A stretch of DNA of 23,302 nt from positions 1-23,302 of the forward strand of contig SJRY01000090.1 in NCBI GenBank assembly GCA_011319805.1. The letters are read 5' to 3'. The translations under genes and the position numbers were made by a program. Positions 1 to 13,321 of this stretch are shown here, piece after piece. Below the pieces are notes generated by a model. It was not told the DNA's origin. It saw only the letters and a program-made list of their open reading frames with translations, and did no database searches. The stretch is from Macrocybe gigantea. Taxonomy: Eukaryota > Basidiomycota > Agaricomycetes > Agaricales > Callistosporiaceae. How positions within the stretch are numbered: position 1 is the stretch's first letter; every line of letters starts with the position of its first letter.

Positions 1-150
1 TGGCCAAACACCTCTGATATGACGTTTTACGTCACATGGACAGTCCCAACGCGTTCCTCGACAATTCGACAGCTCGTCAAGAGAGCAATGGAACTCTCAA
101 AGCACGATGCTGTTCTTCTGATAAATGAGCCGACCATTGGATGCCGTTAG
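1..150 (+). CDS. Possible 3' end of an unrecognised gene (partial)
   Basis: Frame 1 is open from the first base to a TAG at 148-150, giving 49 codons. The peptide contains a hydrophobic/aromatic stretch (DMTFYVTWTVP) followed by a helical-looking part (IRQLVKRAMELSKHDAVLL), which reads like the tail of a real protein whose start lies left of the window. I do not recognise the family. A chance open stretch of this length is possible, so the call is tentative. Confidence 0.25.
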   Translation, partial: WPNTSDMTFYVTWTVPTRSSTIRQLVKRAMELSKHDAVLLINEPTIGCR

Positions 151-718
151 GCTTATTGCTCTCAATCAAGCTATCGTTTGCCGTCAGCGGAACTGCTGAT
201 TTACGTACTATCTGGACTCCGGAATTTCAGCAGTGAAACATGAATTGGTTGGCTTCTTTCTTTAGCGAGATCACTTCAGCCTAATAATCATGACAATAAC
301 TCTAGCACGTCGGTCTAATACGGATCAAGGTCGCCAGAGAAAGTCGATTTCAAACGTCCAAGAGATGACCACAGTACATAGTTGTCTTCATCAATCCAGG
401 ACTCGTAGACCGTATTGCGGGATCGGCGTCAGACCAACATCAAAAAAAAATCCAGGGTGCATTCAGATATTTCAATCACCACGTGAAGCATCACAGCATT
501 GTCAGAAACCTTCGAATTTGCTGGTGTGTTATTTGTCTGATTGTACACGTCGCAGTCTTGAGGGGATTCGCAGGCCGACCTTGGTTATCGCGCCAATGTA
601 AGCGTCAGTCCTGGTTTATGTGTTCAAATTTTCAAAAAAAAGGGGATATATGCGCCTCAGCAAGCACCTAGTTCACAAGAATTTACCGAGAACGAGTCCT
701 GACGACGTTGTCGCGTGA
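151..718. other. No supported gene between 151 and 718
   Basis: Only short overlapping open frames occur here (for example 290-601 on the plus strand). Their compositions are Arg/Ser/Cys-rich without any family signal. The right edge is the 3' flank of the minus-strand TPR gene. Nothing else is seen. Confidence 0.5.
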
Positions 719-3700
719 CTATCGTTGAGGTAACAAACCGGCATTGGGGTGGCTGTTCAAAATGCCCATTATCGACGTCGCCCGAAGATCCTTCAGCTCC
801 CAACGTACAGCAGCACCGAGTTCCGGATCAAAGGCTTCCAACCGGGATATCCTTTCCCCCAGGTCCTTCGCCACGACCAAAGCTTCTTCAATGCGGCCGG
901 TGATGCAAAGGAATGAGGAGAGCATATCCAAAAGTCTTGCCAGTGATGTATGTCGCAGTGGTGAATCTGAAAGTGTTCGGAGCAGGCTGCTTTTTACTTC
1001 AAGGAAGTCGTCCTCTATCTCCTGCAGTACAGCAGAATCGCTCAGCGAATTCGTCTTTACGGCGCTGACAAGTCGCAGGAGTGGAAACTGCATCAAGGCA
1101 GTGAGGTATATATCTTGAACAAAGGCCCAAGGCAGGTGTCGTTTATAGGATGCCCCATCTTTTTGTTTGTCGGTCCTAAATTCCCGATAGAGATCTACTG
1201 CTTCCTTTGCCAAGTCATAGCTTCAGATATGTTTCCGGATTCCGCAGTGATCATGGAAAGCGATTCAAGGGTATAGGGCAATCGAACACGACAGAAAGGA
1301 TGGTCATTTTCAGACTTGGAATGACGACAAAGCTCAACGGCTTCCTCGCCCAGTTCGATGGCCTCGGTTAGGCGGCCGCATTTTTGAAGGCAGAGAGCCT
1401 GCTGTCGAAGCCTGCACGCGAGTTCCGTGTCATCCGTCTTATATTTCCGTGCTATCTTGGCGCTGGTGATTGCGTTAGCTAGGCTTTCGGACTCCTTGTC
1501 CAGCAGGCCAAGGTAGGTTGCTTTATGACCATAAGCGTCGGAGAGATATGGTGCCATCAAGTCGTTTGCAGCGCCCGAAAATTGTCATTGTTCTCTTCCA
1601 CATCAACGTTATCTGTCCAAAATCGCTCCAAAACAGAGATGGCTTCTTCCGCGATTTGAAGGCCTTCTTTTCGCCGTACAAAACTGTCCAGATTGCAAGA
1701 ATGAGAGAGCAATGCATTAGCAAGTTTGGTAGCATCTTCTGCATTCTCGACGGGGAAAGTGCGCCGCAGCTTCAAGAGTTCCTCCGTGGCGGAGAGGCAG
1801 TCGCTCCTCAGGTCATGTTTGCCAAGAACATATTCGTGGTTCCGAAGAGCGTCCGTGAGGCGACGCTTGTTGAGGTCGGTAGCGTTTCTAGAAAGCAAGT
1901 AACGGAACCTGTCGACGGCTTGATTGCTGAACTTCAGGTCTCGCCGATCCCTTGCATTGACGGCGCTTGAGGAAACTTGAAAAAGAGCGTATATGTAGTC
2001 TTGTTCGTATCGATCTGCCTGGTCTGTTCCTTCTCGCGCTCTAACAAGCTGGTCATAAATGCCCACGGCTTCATTCGCAATGTCGAGAGCGTTGTCGGAC
2101 TGGCCTGCATCGTTCAGGAGGTATGCATGGTATGCCAAAGCCCTCGCAAAGGCAGCCCTATTCTCGTCATTGCTTGAGGACAGCTGCTTAACCAGTCTCC
2201 TGTACTGGCCCACTGATTCCACGCAAGCGGCCATTGCGTCCTCAGACTGACCGACAAGACGAAGATCTCGCGCGAGTTCATATAGCTGATCCGCGACGGC
2301 CTTGGTATTCGATGCGGCGTCGGATGGCTTGTCGTCCTTCGTCGTCATCTGTTGTCTGTAAATATCCACGGCCTCTCGTCGGACAATCACCACCTGGTCC
2401 GTCAGCTTTAGGTTTTTCAAGTACCATGTGGTGCCGGTCAGTGCTTGTGCGAGGGTCAGCCGGTTGTCTCGGTGCCAGGAACGGACGAGCTCGAGGGTTT
2501 CGAGTGACAGCTGTTTGGCTTCGTCGTGGCGATTGAGGTCATAGAGGAGGGATGCACGATCCCACAGTGTCTCGAGCAACGAAGGCCGATACTTTCTGGG
2601 TCGGGTTTTGATCAAGGATCTATAAATGTCCTCGGCCATTGTGACGTTGCGCAGACGCTCTTCGGGTGCTTCTGTGGCTCCAGGTGCATTGCTGACGGGC
2701 GGCTTGGATATATGAACGAGCAAGGTAGCTAAAATGTCATCAAATCTTCCTGGACATCGCTCTTGCAGGCTGAGCAAGATGTTCAAACCACGCCTAGCAG
2801 CATGATATGCTTCTGAGTACCTTTCTAGCTCGGACAAGGAAGATGAGACGGCATGCAGAGCCCGGCCGGTGTTGTACTCTAGCCGAATGACAGTCTCCTC
2901 ATCGTCATCAAGCGGACGATACATGACCTTTTGGTCTGAGATCGGAGTATCTCTGGTGGACATGACACCACCTTCCATGAGGTGCGCATTGGAGGCTGCA
3001 TGCGACATTGAAGAGAAATCGCTGGATGCAGCTGATTGTATCCAAGCATCCCATTCCTGAATCTCGTCACGTATTCCGTCGAGGATATCGAGGGCTTCTC
3101 GAGCTGCCTCGTATGCCTGTTGCTTGTCCTTGTCTAGCAATATGCCCCAATATTCAATCAGGGAATTGGCCAGGTCCAGCCGTACGTTTTCTGCAACCCA
3201 TCTAGGCATGGTCCTTTGTCTTTGGACGCATTCTTCGATGGCTTTGAGGGCGTTGTCGACGTCGGCGACGTCTATGTAATATCTCGATAGGTTGCGCAGC
3301 GCTAGTGCGAGGTACGGTTCGTAGATGTTGGGGTGACTGGGGTATAGCGTGCGGTAGAGGTCGACGGTCCAGGTGCCGATCGTGATGGCGTCCGAATACA
3401 TCTCGAGCGCGTGAAGGCGGATGGCGAGGTTGACCATGTCCCACGCGCCGGCCTGTACGGAGAGCTCGGCGTCCGAGTCCTGGAGGAGCCGGATGATCTC
3501 GAGCGCGTCGGCGACGACTTGGCGCTGAAGTGCGTCGTACTGGTGTGGAGTGGTGCGTTGTGAGTGCACGTCTATGATGATGGTCTTGAACGGCTGGAGG
3601 TAGATGTCATCGGGGCGCTCGGTGGCAAAGGTCCGCGAGGAGGCGAGGTCGTCCAGGGATTCGGCAATGGCTTCTATCTGCTGGTGGAGGTAGAGAGTTC

Positions 3701-4509
3701 CGACCTCTTGCGCGGAGAGCGCGACGGCTGTAAGAGGGGCGGAAATGTTCTGGGAGCGTTTGAAGTCGATTCGTCGGAGGAGACGGAGATTTGGAGACTC
3801 GCGACGGCGCCTTCGAGGCGGGTCAATCCGTTCCTTTGTTGCTCGTTGAGAACGAGAAGGCTCTCCTGTATACGAGTCGTGGAGGACACAATAGTCGACG
3901 TGGAGCTCTCAAGGCGTGCGACGGCAAGAGCCTGGATTGACGGTGAGACGAGGTCGTGATCTACGGAGAGGACGACTCACGGTGAACTGGATGTAACACG
4001 ACTGGACGTCTTCTTTGAGCTGGCGGATCTCGGCTTCAATCTCGTTGCATTTGCTCCATGCCTTGAAAGCGCTCAATGCCTTGTGAAGAGTACCGGATGG
4101 CTTCTGAGGGAAAAGCTCGCAGCAGCGGTTGTAGGTTGCCCTCATGGCGCTGGTCATTTCCGGCCTTCAGTAAGACGGCTTGTGTCCGTTATGATGGGGC
4201 TTGGTTGGCTCACTGTGTCAGGTTATGCAGAGCATCGGTAAGCTCGGGCGAATCAGCGAGGATGAGCTTGCGTTCTTCGTAGAACGTGCCGAGTTTGACG
4301 AGGCGTTGGAGAACGTCGTCGGCGAGCTTGCGAACTGCATTGTTGTTCTTGGGAACCTTGGGCGGCGTCGGTGTCGTTTACGACGGGGCGAGTGCAAGAT
4401 GGTCAAGTACCTTGTCGATGACAGTGCGGATGGCTTGAGCAAGTCCGATGATATCCTTGAGGGCGGTTGCAAGAGCTATAGTCGACGCTGTTATTGAAAG
4501 CGGGTCCAT
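719..4509 (-). pseudogene. Large TPR protein with HeLo/STAND-like N-terminal domain, broken by three frame changes
   Basis: The start ATG is at 4509. Exons on the minus strand are 4509-4411, 4356-4214, 4149-3981 and 3931 down to a TGA at 719. The first about 140 residues (MDPLSITASTIALATALKDI onward) form predicted amphipathic helices with a conserved Cys-Cys, resembling the HeLo-like/MLKL-type N-terminal bundle of fungal STAND and TPR proteins. The rest is a long array of TPR-like helix pairs (for example IAEEAISVLERF, ELGEEAVELCRH, LAKEAVDLYREF). The fourth exon does not stay in one frame. The coding signal changes frame near 3770, near 1565-1575 and near 1205-1210, each time as if one base were missing, and each old frame soon meets a stop. 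Repaired length would be about 1,200 residues. I infer a decaying gene; assembly error is the alternative. The role is unknown; regulated cell death or scaffold functions are guesses from the domain type. Confidence 0.7.
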
Positions 4510-4692
4510 GATAATGGATAGAATGGATGGCCGATGTTATAGGCGCTTGTTGGTGCGCCATGACAGGTCGAGGCGATGCGCCGAACGGAGGCGGTGGGCT
4601 GCGTCTGCACGTGCCCATGACGACGCATGCAAACACGTCACAACATCGCGATCACCACGTCATTTTTTGGTTTGAACAAAGTCAATGCAGCC
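4510..4692. promoter_or_regulatory. Short divergent promoter between the TPR gene and the membrane-anchored protein gene
   Basis: Only 183 bases separate the two start codons (4509 minus, 4693 plus), so both 5' UTRs and core promoters must fit here. No clear TATA box is seen. The assignment rests on gene orientation alone. Confidence 0.4.
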
Positions 4693-7372
4693 ATGGTCGT
4701 CTCTCGAAAGACCCCAGCAGCGCCAACGCAGGCAGTCTCACGGACGAGCTCTTCTCAGCCTATCTCTCGAGCAGCGAAAGCAAAGGCTATCAACCATGTA
4801 GATCAGCCTCAGCCATCCCAAGCGGAACCCATGCCTCGAAAGGAGGTCTGTTTTTAAAAAAAAAAACGGGTTATTCTCTACCAGCGAATCCTGACGTTCT
4901 GTGCGACAGACAACCGAGTCTCTATCTCAACGTAAAGGCAAAACGTCGAGGATTTCCGAGGTGAGACACTTGTTTTCTTACCAGATGTCCTGACCTTAGT
5001 CCCTGCAGCCGAGGCAAACACACTCACTGCTGAACAGACTCTTTAAATTCGCGCTCGTCCTCTTTGCTGTTTATGCATACACCGTCTGTCCGACGGACCA
5101 CCCGCGATCATCCCTCGTCTGCCGCTCCTTGGACACTTATAGAGCAAATATACTCGATCCTTACATCATGCCTCCCATACTCACCTATGTCGTCCCGCCC
5201 ATCCAGTCCGCCCTTCACCACCCCAAAGTCGCTCTTCTCCATCCGTACGTCGAAAAAGCCGCAACATTCGAGCGGGAAAAGGTCCGCCCGCGCGTCGCCG
5301 CCCTCGCCGCGCAGGCAGAACATCAGTATGAAACCCGGGTCCTCCCCGCGTTTAACAAACACATCAAAGTCGCGCTGTGGCAACGCAGGGTCCTCCCCAC
5401 ATACCGCTCGCGCGTTCACCCACATCTCAAACCGTACATCGCGTATTACAAGCGGGATGTCGCCCCACGGATCCGGCGCACAGCCGACGCAGCGCATGAC
5501 GTCTATGAACGGGCGCTGCTGCTGTACCGCCGAGCCGAGCCCCATATTTTTCGGGTGATCTCGACGTCGCGCAAATACGCTTGCGTCGCATATAATAAGG
5601 CGAAGCCCGTTGCCATCACGGTGTGGGCGCATGCCAAGCCGCACCTCCTCCGTGCTGCTGACCACGCGCAGCTCTATATGCTCAAGCTCTCCGCGATCAT
5701 CGGCGACGCGAGAAGGCAGTACGTCGATCCGCACGTCAGAAGGATTTGGGAGAAGGTTGCGGAGGCCGACACGGCCTCTGTCGCGGGCACTGGTACGACC
5801 ATTGCGGAACCGGAAGAGGAGGTCACGATTACGTCGACGGTGACATGGACGAAGCACGATCCTCAGCCAACCGAAACATACGAGGAAGTCGCTCCCGACT
5901 CTGCGTCCTCTGTCATTCTCGAGTCCGTCAACACCGTTGCGGCGCAGTCGGGCGTTGTCAGCGAGATTCTCGATTCCCTTTCAGAAGCCATTCAACACAC
6001 TCCTGCCGTCGAAGAACCAACGTCAGCTGCTCAAGCGTTTGGAGAATCCTCCTCTATAGAACCAGAGCACGACCCGAGACCGACTCCTACCATTCTTGAG
6101 GAAATCAAATCGACTCCGGTGTCGGCCTCGACTCACATCAACATCATCCCATCCGCCGCCGCCGCTACCAACCCTGACTCTGCAGAGGAGGTGGACGATT
6201 TTCTTCGCGATCTAGGTCTAGACGAGCAGGTCGTCGATACGCAGCAGGGCGAGTCTGGTGGGCCTCCCAACGACACTCAGGAGAAACACACGGAGGAGCA
6301 CACGCAACAGCAACAGCAGCAACCTGTCATGACTGAAGAGCAGCGCAAGGCCGAGACAGCCGCCAAGCGCGCTGACATCGTCGCGCGCCATGTCGTGTGG
6401 CAGGAGAAACTCGACAAGCTCGTCGAGGAGAAAGAGGCCGAAGTCCGAGCTAGTCTCGTCAAATTCAGACAAGAGGTCGTGAAAGGCTTGGACGAGCTAT
6501 TCACGGTCGATGGGAACGGCAGTACGGAAGGTGTCATCCCAGACGTGGAGAGGGAAGCGGGCAAATTGCTCCGTGGTCTTGAAGCATTTCTGAGAAAGAA
6601 CGGTGGTCAGTGCCCAGTTTGTTTTTGTCTTGGTCTTCGTTTATGCTCATCTGTTTCCCTGAAACCAGAGACCAGCACGAGCCAGCTAGTCAACTCGCCC
6701 CCGTTCTCGTCAATCGTTGCGAAAGTTGAGCAAAAGTTCAACGACAAGGTGCACTCTGCGCGCTCCATCGTGCACGCGTACTACGTCCAGGCGCGCGAGC
6801 AAGAGATTGAGGATGTGCTCAAGGCGGCGGAAGAGAACGTCAAAGCACTGGCAGAGCGAGCGCAGGCTGATCTTGGTCTAGATTATGCGTGGCTCGACGA
6901 CGTCACGTACCACGACTGGCAAAAGTATCATGACCTGATGAGAAGTGTGTTGCATCTAGTTCTCATCGTGATGACTGATCAACGAACCACTTATATTACA
7001 GCCTCCGAACGTTTCAACGACCGTCTTCGCTCGGTCCAGAATGGCACGCACGTGGTGCCTGTCCCGGATCCGTTCTTGGATACCCTCAACGAGCTGGAAG
7101 TCGAAATGCAAGACGTCATCGCTGGGTTCAAGTACAGGCTCAAGGGTATCATGGAGCGCGTTGAGGCCCAGCAACAGCAGGCTCAACAGACTTCATCCGC
7201 CTCCGAAGAACCGAGTGTAACCATTCATCCCATGCCCGTCGTGCCTCCCTTTACGGACAATGCGCCGGAACCGTCCATTCCCGTGGTTGGTCGGAGCGAA
7301 GAAGAGGTCATTGACAGGCTGCGCAATATTCCTACAGTGCCTGTTGAGGAACGATATCAAGACGAGCTGTGA
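4693..7372 (+). CDS. Conserved membrane-anchored coiled-coil protein of unknown function (815 aa)
   Basis: Exons: 4693-4845, 4910-4960, 5009-6605, 6669-6944 and 7002-7372. The last two introns keep the frame open if unspliced, so a naive call would include them. ATG 4693 has a good context (cagccATGG). Residues 1-70 are polar and Ser/Pro-rich. Residues about 79-94 form one membrane helix (LFKFALVLFAVYAYTV). Then come about 170 residues of repeated Tyr/His/Pro-punctuated amphipathic helices (LHPYVEKA, VHPHLKPYIAYYKRD, AKPHLLRAADHA). An acidic Ser/Thr linker follows, then a six-Gln run near residue 501, a charged coiled coil (QEKLDKLVEEKEAEVRASL), and a conserved-looking block (YAWLDDVTYHDWQKYHDL) in the last quarter. 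The layout suggests an ER or nuclear-envelope tethered lipid- or protein-binding factor, but this is inference. I do not recognise a named family. Confidence 0.85.
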
Positions 7373-9032
7373 AGGCTGACGAATGTGCCAACCGCTGAAA
7401 GGTTTGTGAAGAGAAATGAAAAACTAGAACGGAGAATTCTCGAAAGAGATACTCATTGGGTTAGGTATGGGGAGCATGCTATCTGCGCTCGTGTCGTATT
7501 ATATTACAGCATTTTTCTACGCTGTGCGGTGTCTCGTTTCTTCCAGCGTTTCTTCCCCGTGCCGCATGCAATCTTTCTTTTTTCATCTAAGTTAGTTACT
7601 TTTTGATACACATCTGATGTTGGCTGTCGAACCGGGTCTTTCTTCCCTTCATTCGTGCTGTTTCGCAATTTTTCTTTAATTTTCATTTTCTCTGTCAAGT
7701 TGCTCTTCCTTTTTATACACTGTACATTCTGCAAGGCGTTGCCATTCTTTTTTATCCCCCTTTTTTTTATTCTTTAACACCCCTTCCTTCTTTCCTGGGT
7801 TCTGCTACGCGTATGTATGTATCGACGTATTTATGGCTGACATTCCATATGCATTATATTTCTCTTTTTCTGTACATTTTGCAATTTGAAGAAGCTGTCA
7901 GGATTATGGGGTCTTCGATGGGTTGCATATGGGGCCCCGATCTTGAAGCCTGCGCCGGCGGATCGCGAAGAGCCGCGATGGTGTGTTGCAAGACGCGTGG
8001 TTTGGTTGGTCTGTTTTGTCTTTTTTGAGAAGCATTGCATGCCCTATCCTCGCTGCCGCCAGTATGCTTATGGGCATTGTCATCTGGAGCAGGGTGCATT
8101 TTCCAAGTCGGTCGAGTCATGATATGCAAGTTATCACATCCTCGGAGATTCTTATCTTTGAAGCCTCTTGGTCGTTCACGTGTAAGCTATCTAGGTGAAG
8201 AACCAAATTTAAAACACGAAAGAAAAACTCAGGACCGAGCTTCCTCTGTACAAAGATGCACCCCAAAAATACATCGCACCTCCTGTGCGCACAGGGAAAA
8301 AAGGGTCTGATTCTATGCTGTGATACAGGGTCCGTTTTCTAACCATTATTAACTGCCCTTTGAATCCTCGCCGCGAGGCTCGCCCTCAGCGCGAATTTGA
8401 TAACCGTCTTCGAGACGTGATTTCCTACTTTTCTGGTCCTTCGTTCGCCATCCATGGATGAAGGAACTGATTAACATTCTCTTCACGATGCAGAAACCTT
8501 TCGGACGTCTGATCTGCTCAGGTGATTCCACCCCTCCCCCTCCCTTCAAATCATGGGCGCTACGACAGGGTTCTATCCGCATATGAGGGTCTGCGCCTGA
8601 TGCGCGGGCTCTAAGCGTCCCAACGGTTTTGTCTCCCTGGAAATAATATCTGTACATGGGGGGTGGGCGAGTCAGGCCGCACTATCCCACCAGCATTTGC
8701 ATCGCCTTGCGGCTTCTTGTCCTCGAGAACCGAATACGCGGGTACTCGAATGGCCTGTTGAACGAACACCCTGCCTGTGTGCACAGCCGCACAGCCGTTC
8801 TTGAGGCTGATGAACGCAAATAACTCTGCCCCGTAGGACATCGCTCCAGTTTTTTTTTCCCTCCCCAGATCATCTTTTCCCCGCTTGCTTGCCGTCCCCT
8901 CCCCCTGCTCCACAGTAACGTCACCCAAGGCTCCTACCCGCTCCCAACTTTGAGCCCTGCTGCGCCGCGGAGTGTGTGCGTGGACAGGGAATAGTGTTTC
9001 AACACCGAGACGTATGACTTCAAGTTTCGGCG
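7373..9032. other. 1.66 kb without a clear gene (3' UTR, T-rich tracts, upstream region of next gene)
   Basis: The first 500 bases are T-rich on the plus strand, as expected of a fungal 3' UTR and terminator region of the preceding gene (T runs around 7575, 7660-7690 and 7750-7780). On the minus strand, a 76-codon frame at 8841-8611 (MSYGAELFAF...) has many G/C-ending codons but no recognisable family, no convincing splice partner and an A-run just before its start, so I do not call it. A C-rich tract (8527-8546) and the probable promoter of the 9033 gene fill the rest. Confidence 0.5.
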
Positions 9033-10773
9033 ATGGACCCTCTCACCGTCAGCACATCTGTCATCACGATCGTCTCTGCCATAGAGGAAATCAGAAAGTC
9101 TATCAGCAGGGTATCGTATCAGCGTTCTTCCCCACAAAGTCTCACCGGTATCATCAATGCTGATCTTATGACATGTAAATGCGTTAGGTCCATGCTAATC
9201 GGACGCGCCTGCAAAAGCTGTTGGACCAGGTCCAGCGCGGCTTGGACGACCTCAGCCAGTTTACCGATGACAGAGGAAGATTGACCGTCAGCTCCTTGGA
9301 GCAACGAGAGGCACTCTGCAATCTACAGCTGTAGGCGCTACCTTTTCGCCCCTCCATCACAGGAATAGCGCCGGTGTCGTGAAAGAATCTCACTTTGACT
9401 TGCCGATAGGACTTTGATTAACGCGCATACGTGCTGTCGTACACTGCTCCCTTCCGCGCCGAGCGGGAGGTTCAGGAAGATTATGGTTATGTACAATGCC
9501 TGGGCCAGGAGCGGTGATATTGAGGATCGGCTTCGTGAACTCAAAGAAGAGGTTCAGGCGTGCTACCTCAGATTCACTGTCAGTCGAATTCCTCTGAACA
9601 GGCTTACTTTCGTGGCTTGATTGTCGTTCACTCGATCAGGCGTTTTCTGTCGCTCGTCTCGATGAACCCATGATGCAAATTGCTCGATCAAACCAAGCGA
9701 TTCTTGCTATCTCACAGCATCAACAGAACACGATGGATAACGTTATATCGAGCATCCGACTCTCTGACACTTATCCTCCGCATGACCTGAACGACAAAAC
9801 GTTCAAGAGATTATACCCAGCAGCACATCACGCAGAGATAGAGTTGCTATACATTCACCATCAGGTAGAGGCCATAACAGACATCCTTCATTCTCATGCG
9901 TCACGCGGAGGGTTCGTATGGCCTTGCAATTCTTTGGATGTTGATACGGACCTTCCTGTCATCGACATGACGAAAGATCTGGCGTCTCGTCGTCGCGAAG
10001 TTATAGCCATCACTATCGAGGTCTTCGACCTCATCCAGGGCCATCCATCCACGTCACCACCGTCCATTCAGCAAGGTGCGCTGAAGATGATATATCTCTC
10101 GTATCAATTGCACGGATTGCAGTTGCACGACGGCGCTGTAGCCATCGGAACGTGGTCCGTGAAGCTCTACAAGGCCCTGGCAGAAACGAACGCTGCGCTC
10201 TATGAGCCTTTTCTCGGCGTGTCTTATGGCATACTTTCTCTATATCATCTGTATGCTCTAGACACGGAAGCCGCTATCCGAACGACGAAGGAACTGGTAG
10301 AGAGACTTTATGCCTCACGACCGATGCTAGTCCGCGAAGTCTTGCATTGGTTGCTCTTCAGACCTTGGTCCATGGATATCACCAGATCCGTACCCAAGGC
10401 GGAAATAAGGAAGTTTCTGGTGAGCATTTTGCGGCTTTCGTGCACCGAACCTTCATTAGATCCGTTCTTCTCCCGACCAGCGAAAAGTATTGGCAATCTC
10501 AGCATCGCTGCAAACAGAGAATCGACAATTCTTGACGAAGAACTCTACCATCAGGTCCGGCCTACCTGCCTTGTTTCGACACGCAGGCCTCAAACCTTGG
10601 TTGAAGCATTCCTATTCCGCCCTTACGCATCTCAACTCGCAAGTGCAGCACCTGCCCCCGATTGGCGTTGCGAAAACCTCATAATTTCTACAAGCGCAGA
10701 ACGAGATCATTCCTATATACCCTTTATTCTTGTATTCCTCAGAACGAATAACAACGTTGCTGAATACTCATAA
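9033..10773 (+). CDS. HeLo/STAND-like N-terminal domain plus short TPR protein (507 aa), paralogue of the 719-4509 gene
   Basis: Exons: 9033-9110, 9188-9330, 9410-9578 and 9640-10773. The protein starts MDPLTVSTSVITIVSAIEEI, matching the start of the upstream paralogue, and shares with it the Cys-Cys, the motif LRELKEEVQACYLRFT ending exon 3, VARL at the start of exon 4, LYIHHQVEAI, and the first TPR-like region (GAVAIGTWSVKLYKAL against DAITIGTWTVDLYRTL). Exons 2 and 3 are 143 and 169 bases, identical in size to the paralogue, which fixes the splice choices in both. The C-terminal half after about residue 380 is shorter and more divergent than in the paralogue and its repeats are poor, so the protein may be truncated or rapidly changing. 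It ends 75 bases from the convergent chitinase gene. Function is unknown. Confidence 0.8.
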
Positions 10774-10848
10774 TATCAATAAATCTATGACGCTAATACA
10801 TTCATTACCACAAGCACCCTTCAAGAGCATCTTGTCTTGGCCCGTCCC

Positions 10849-13251
<2,403 letters not shown>

Positions 13252-13313
13252 CTTAAACCGATGCAGACAGTGGGACTGAAGGAGCCGGAGGAAAACGTTT
13301 GCCATGCATGGAT

Positions 13314-13321
13314 CTCTTATA
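13314..13321 (-). promoter_or_regulatory. TATA box of the chitinase gene
   Basis: TATAAGAG lies 63-70 bases upstream of the chitinase ATG and is followed by a C/T-rich stretch before the start codon, a common core-promoter layout in basidiomycete secreted-enzyme genes. It supports 13251 as start rather than the in-frame ATG further upstream. Confidence 0.4.

Noticed and set aside
1518..1970. 150-codon plus-strand open frame across the broken TPR gene
   Set aside because: Antisense to strong TPR-like coding sequence; explained as a shadow.
3962..3981. A 20-base gt..ag stretch right after the TPR gene exon 3 that could be read as a tiny intron
   Set aside because: Too short for splicing; the next acceptor gives a 49-base intron, and the exon then starts like the paralogue (VARL).
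4150..4180. Alternative aag acceptor for intron 2 of the TPR gene, adding five residues in frame
   Set aside because: The cag acceptor gives an exon of 169 bases, exactly the size in the paralogue, and better alignment around the Cys-Cys.
5108..5857. 249-codon minus-strand open frame
   Set aside because: It lies wholly antisense to exon 3 of the membrane-anchored protein, whose plus-strand peptide has clear structure; the Arg/Asp/Gly-rich composition is that of a GC-rich shadow frame.
8611..8928. 105-codon minus-strand frame with G/C-ending codons
   Set aside because: Some protein-like sequence after an internal ATG at 8841, but no recognisable family, no splice partner and no conserved motif; kept only as a remark under the intergenic entry.
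13252..13307. Upstream in-frame ATG extending the chitinase signal peptide
   Set aside because: It lies only a few bases downstream of the TATA box, so probably before the transcription start; the shorter form is a standard signal peptide.
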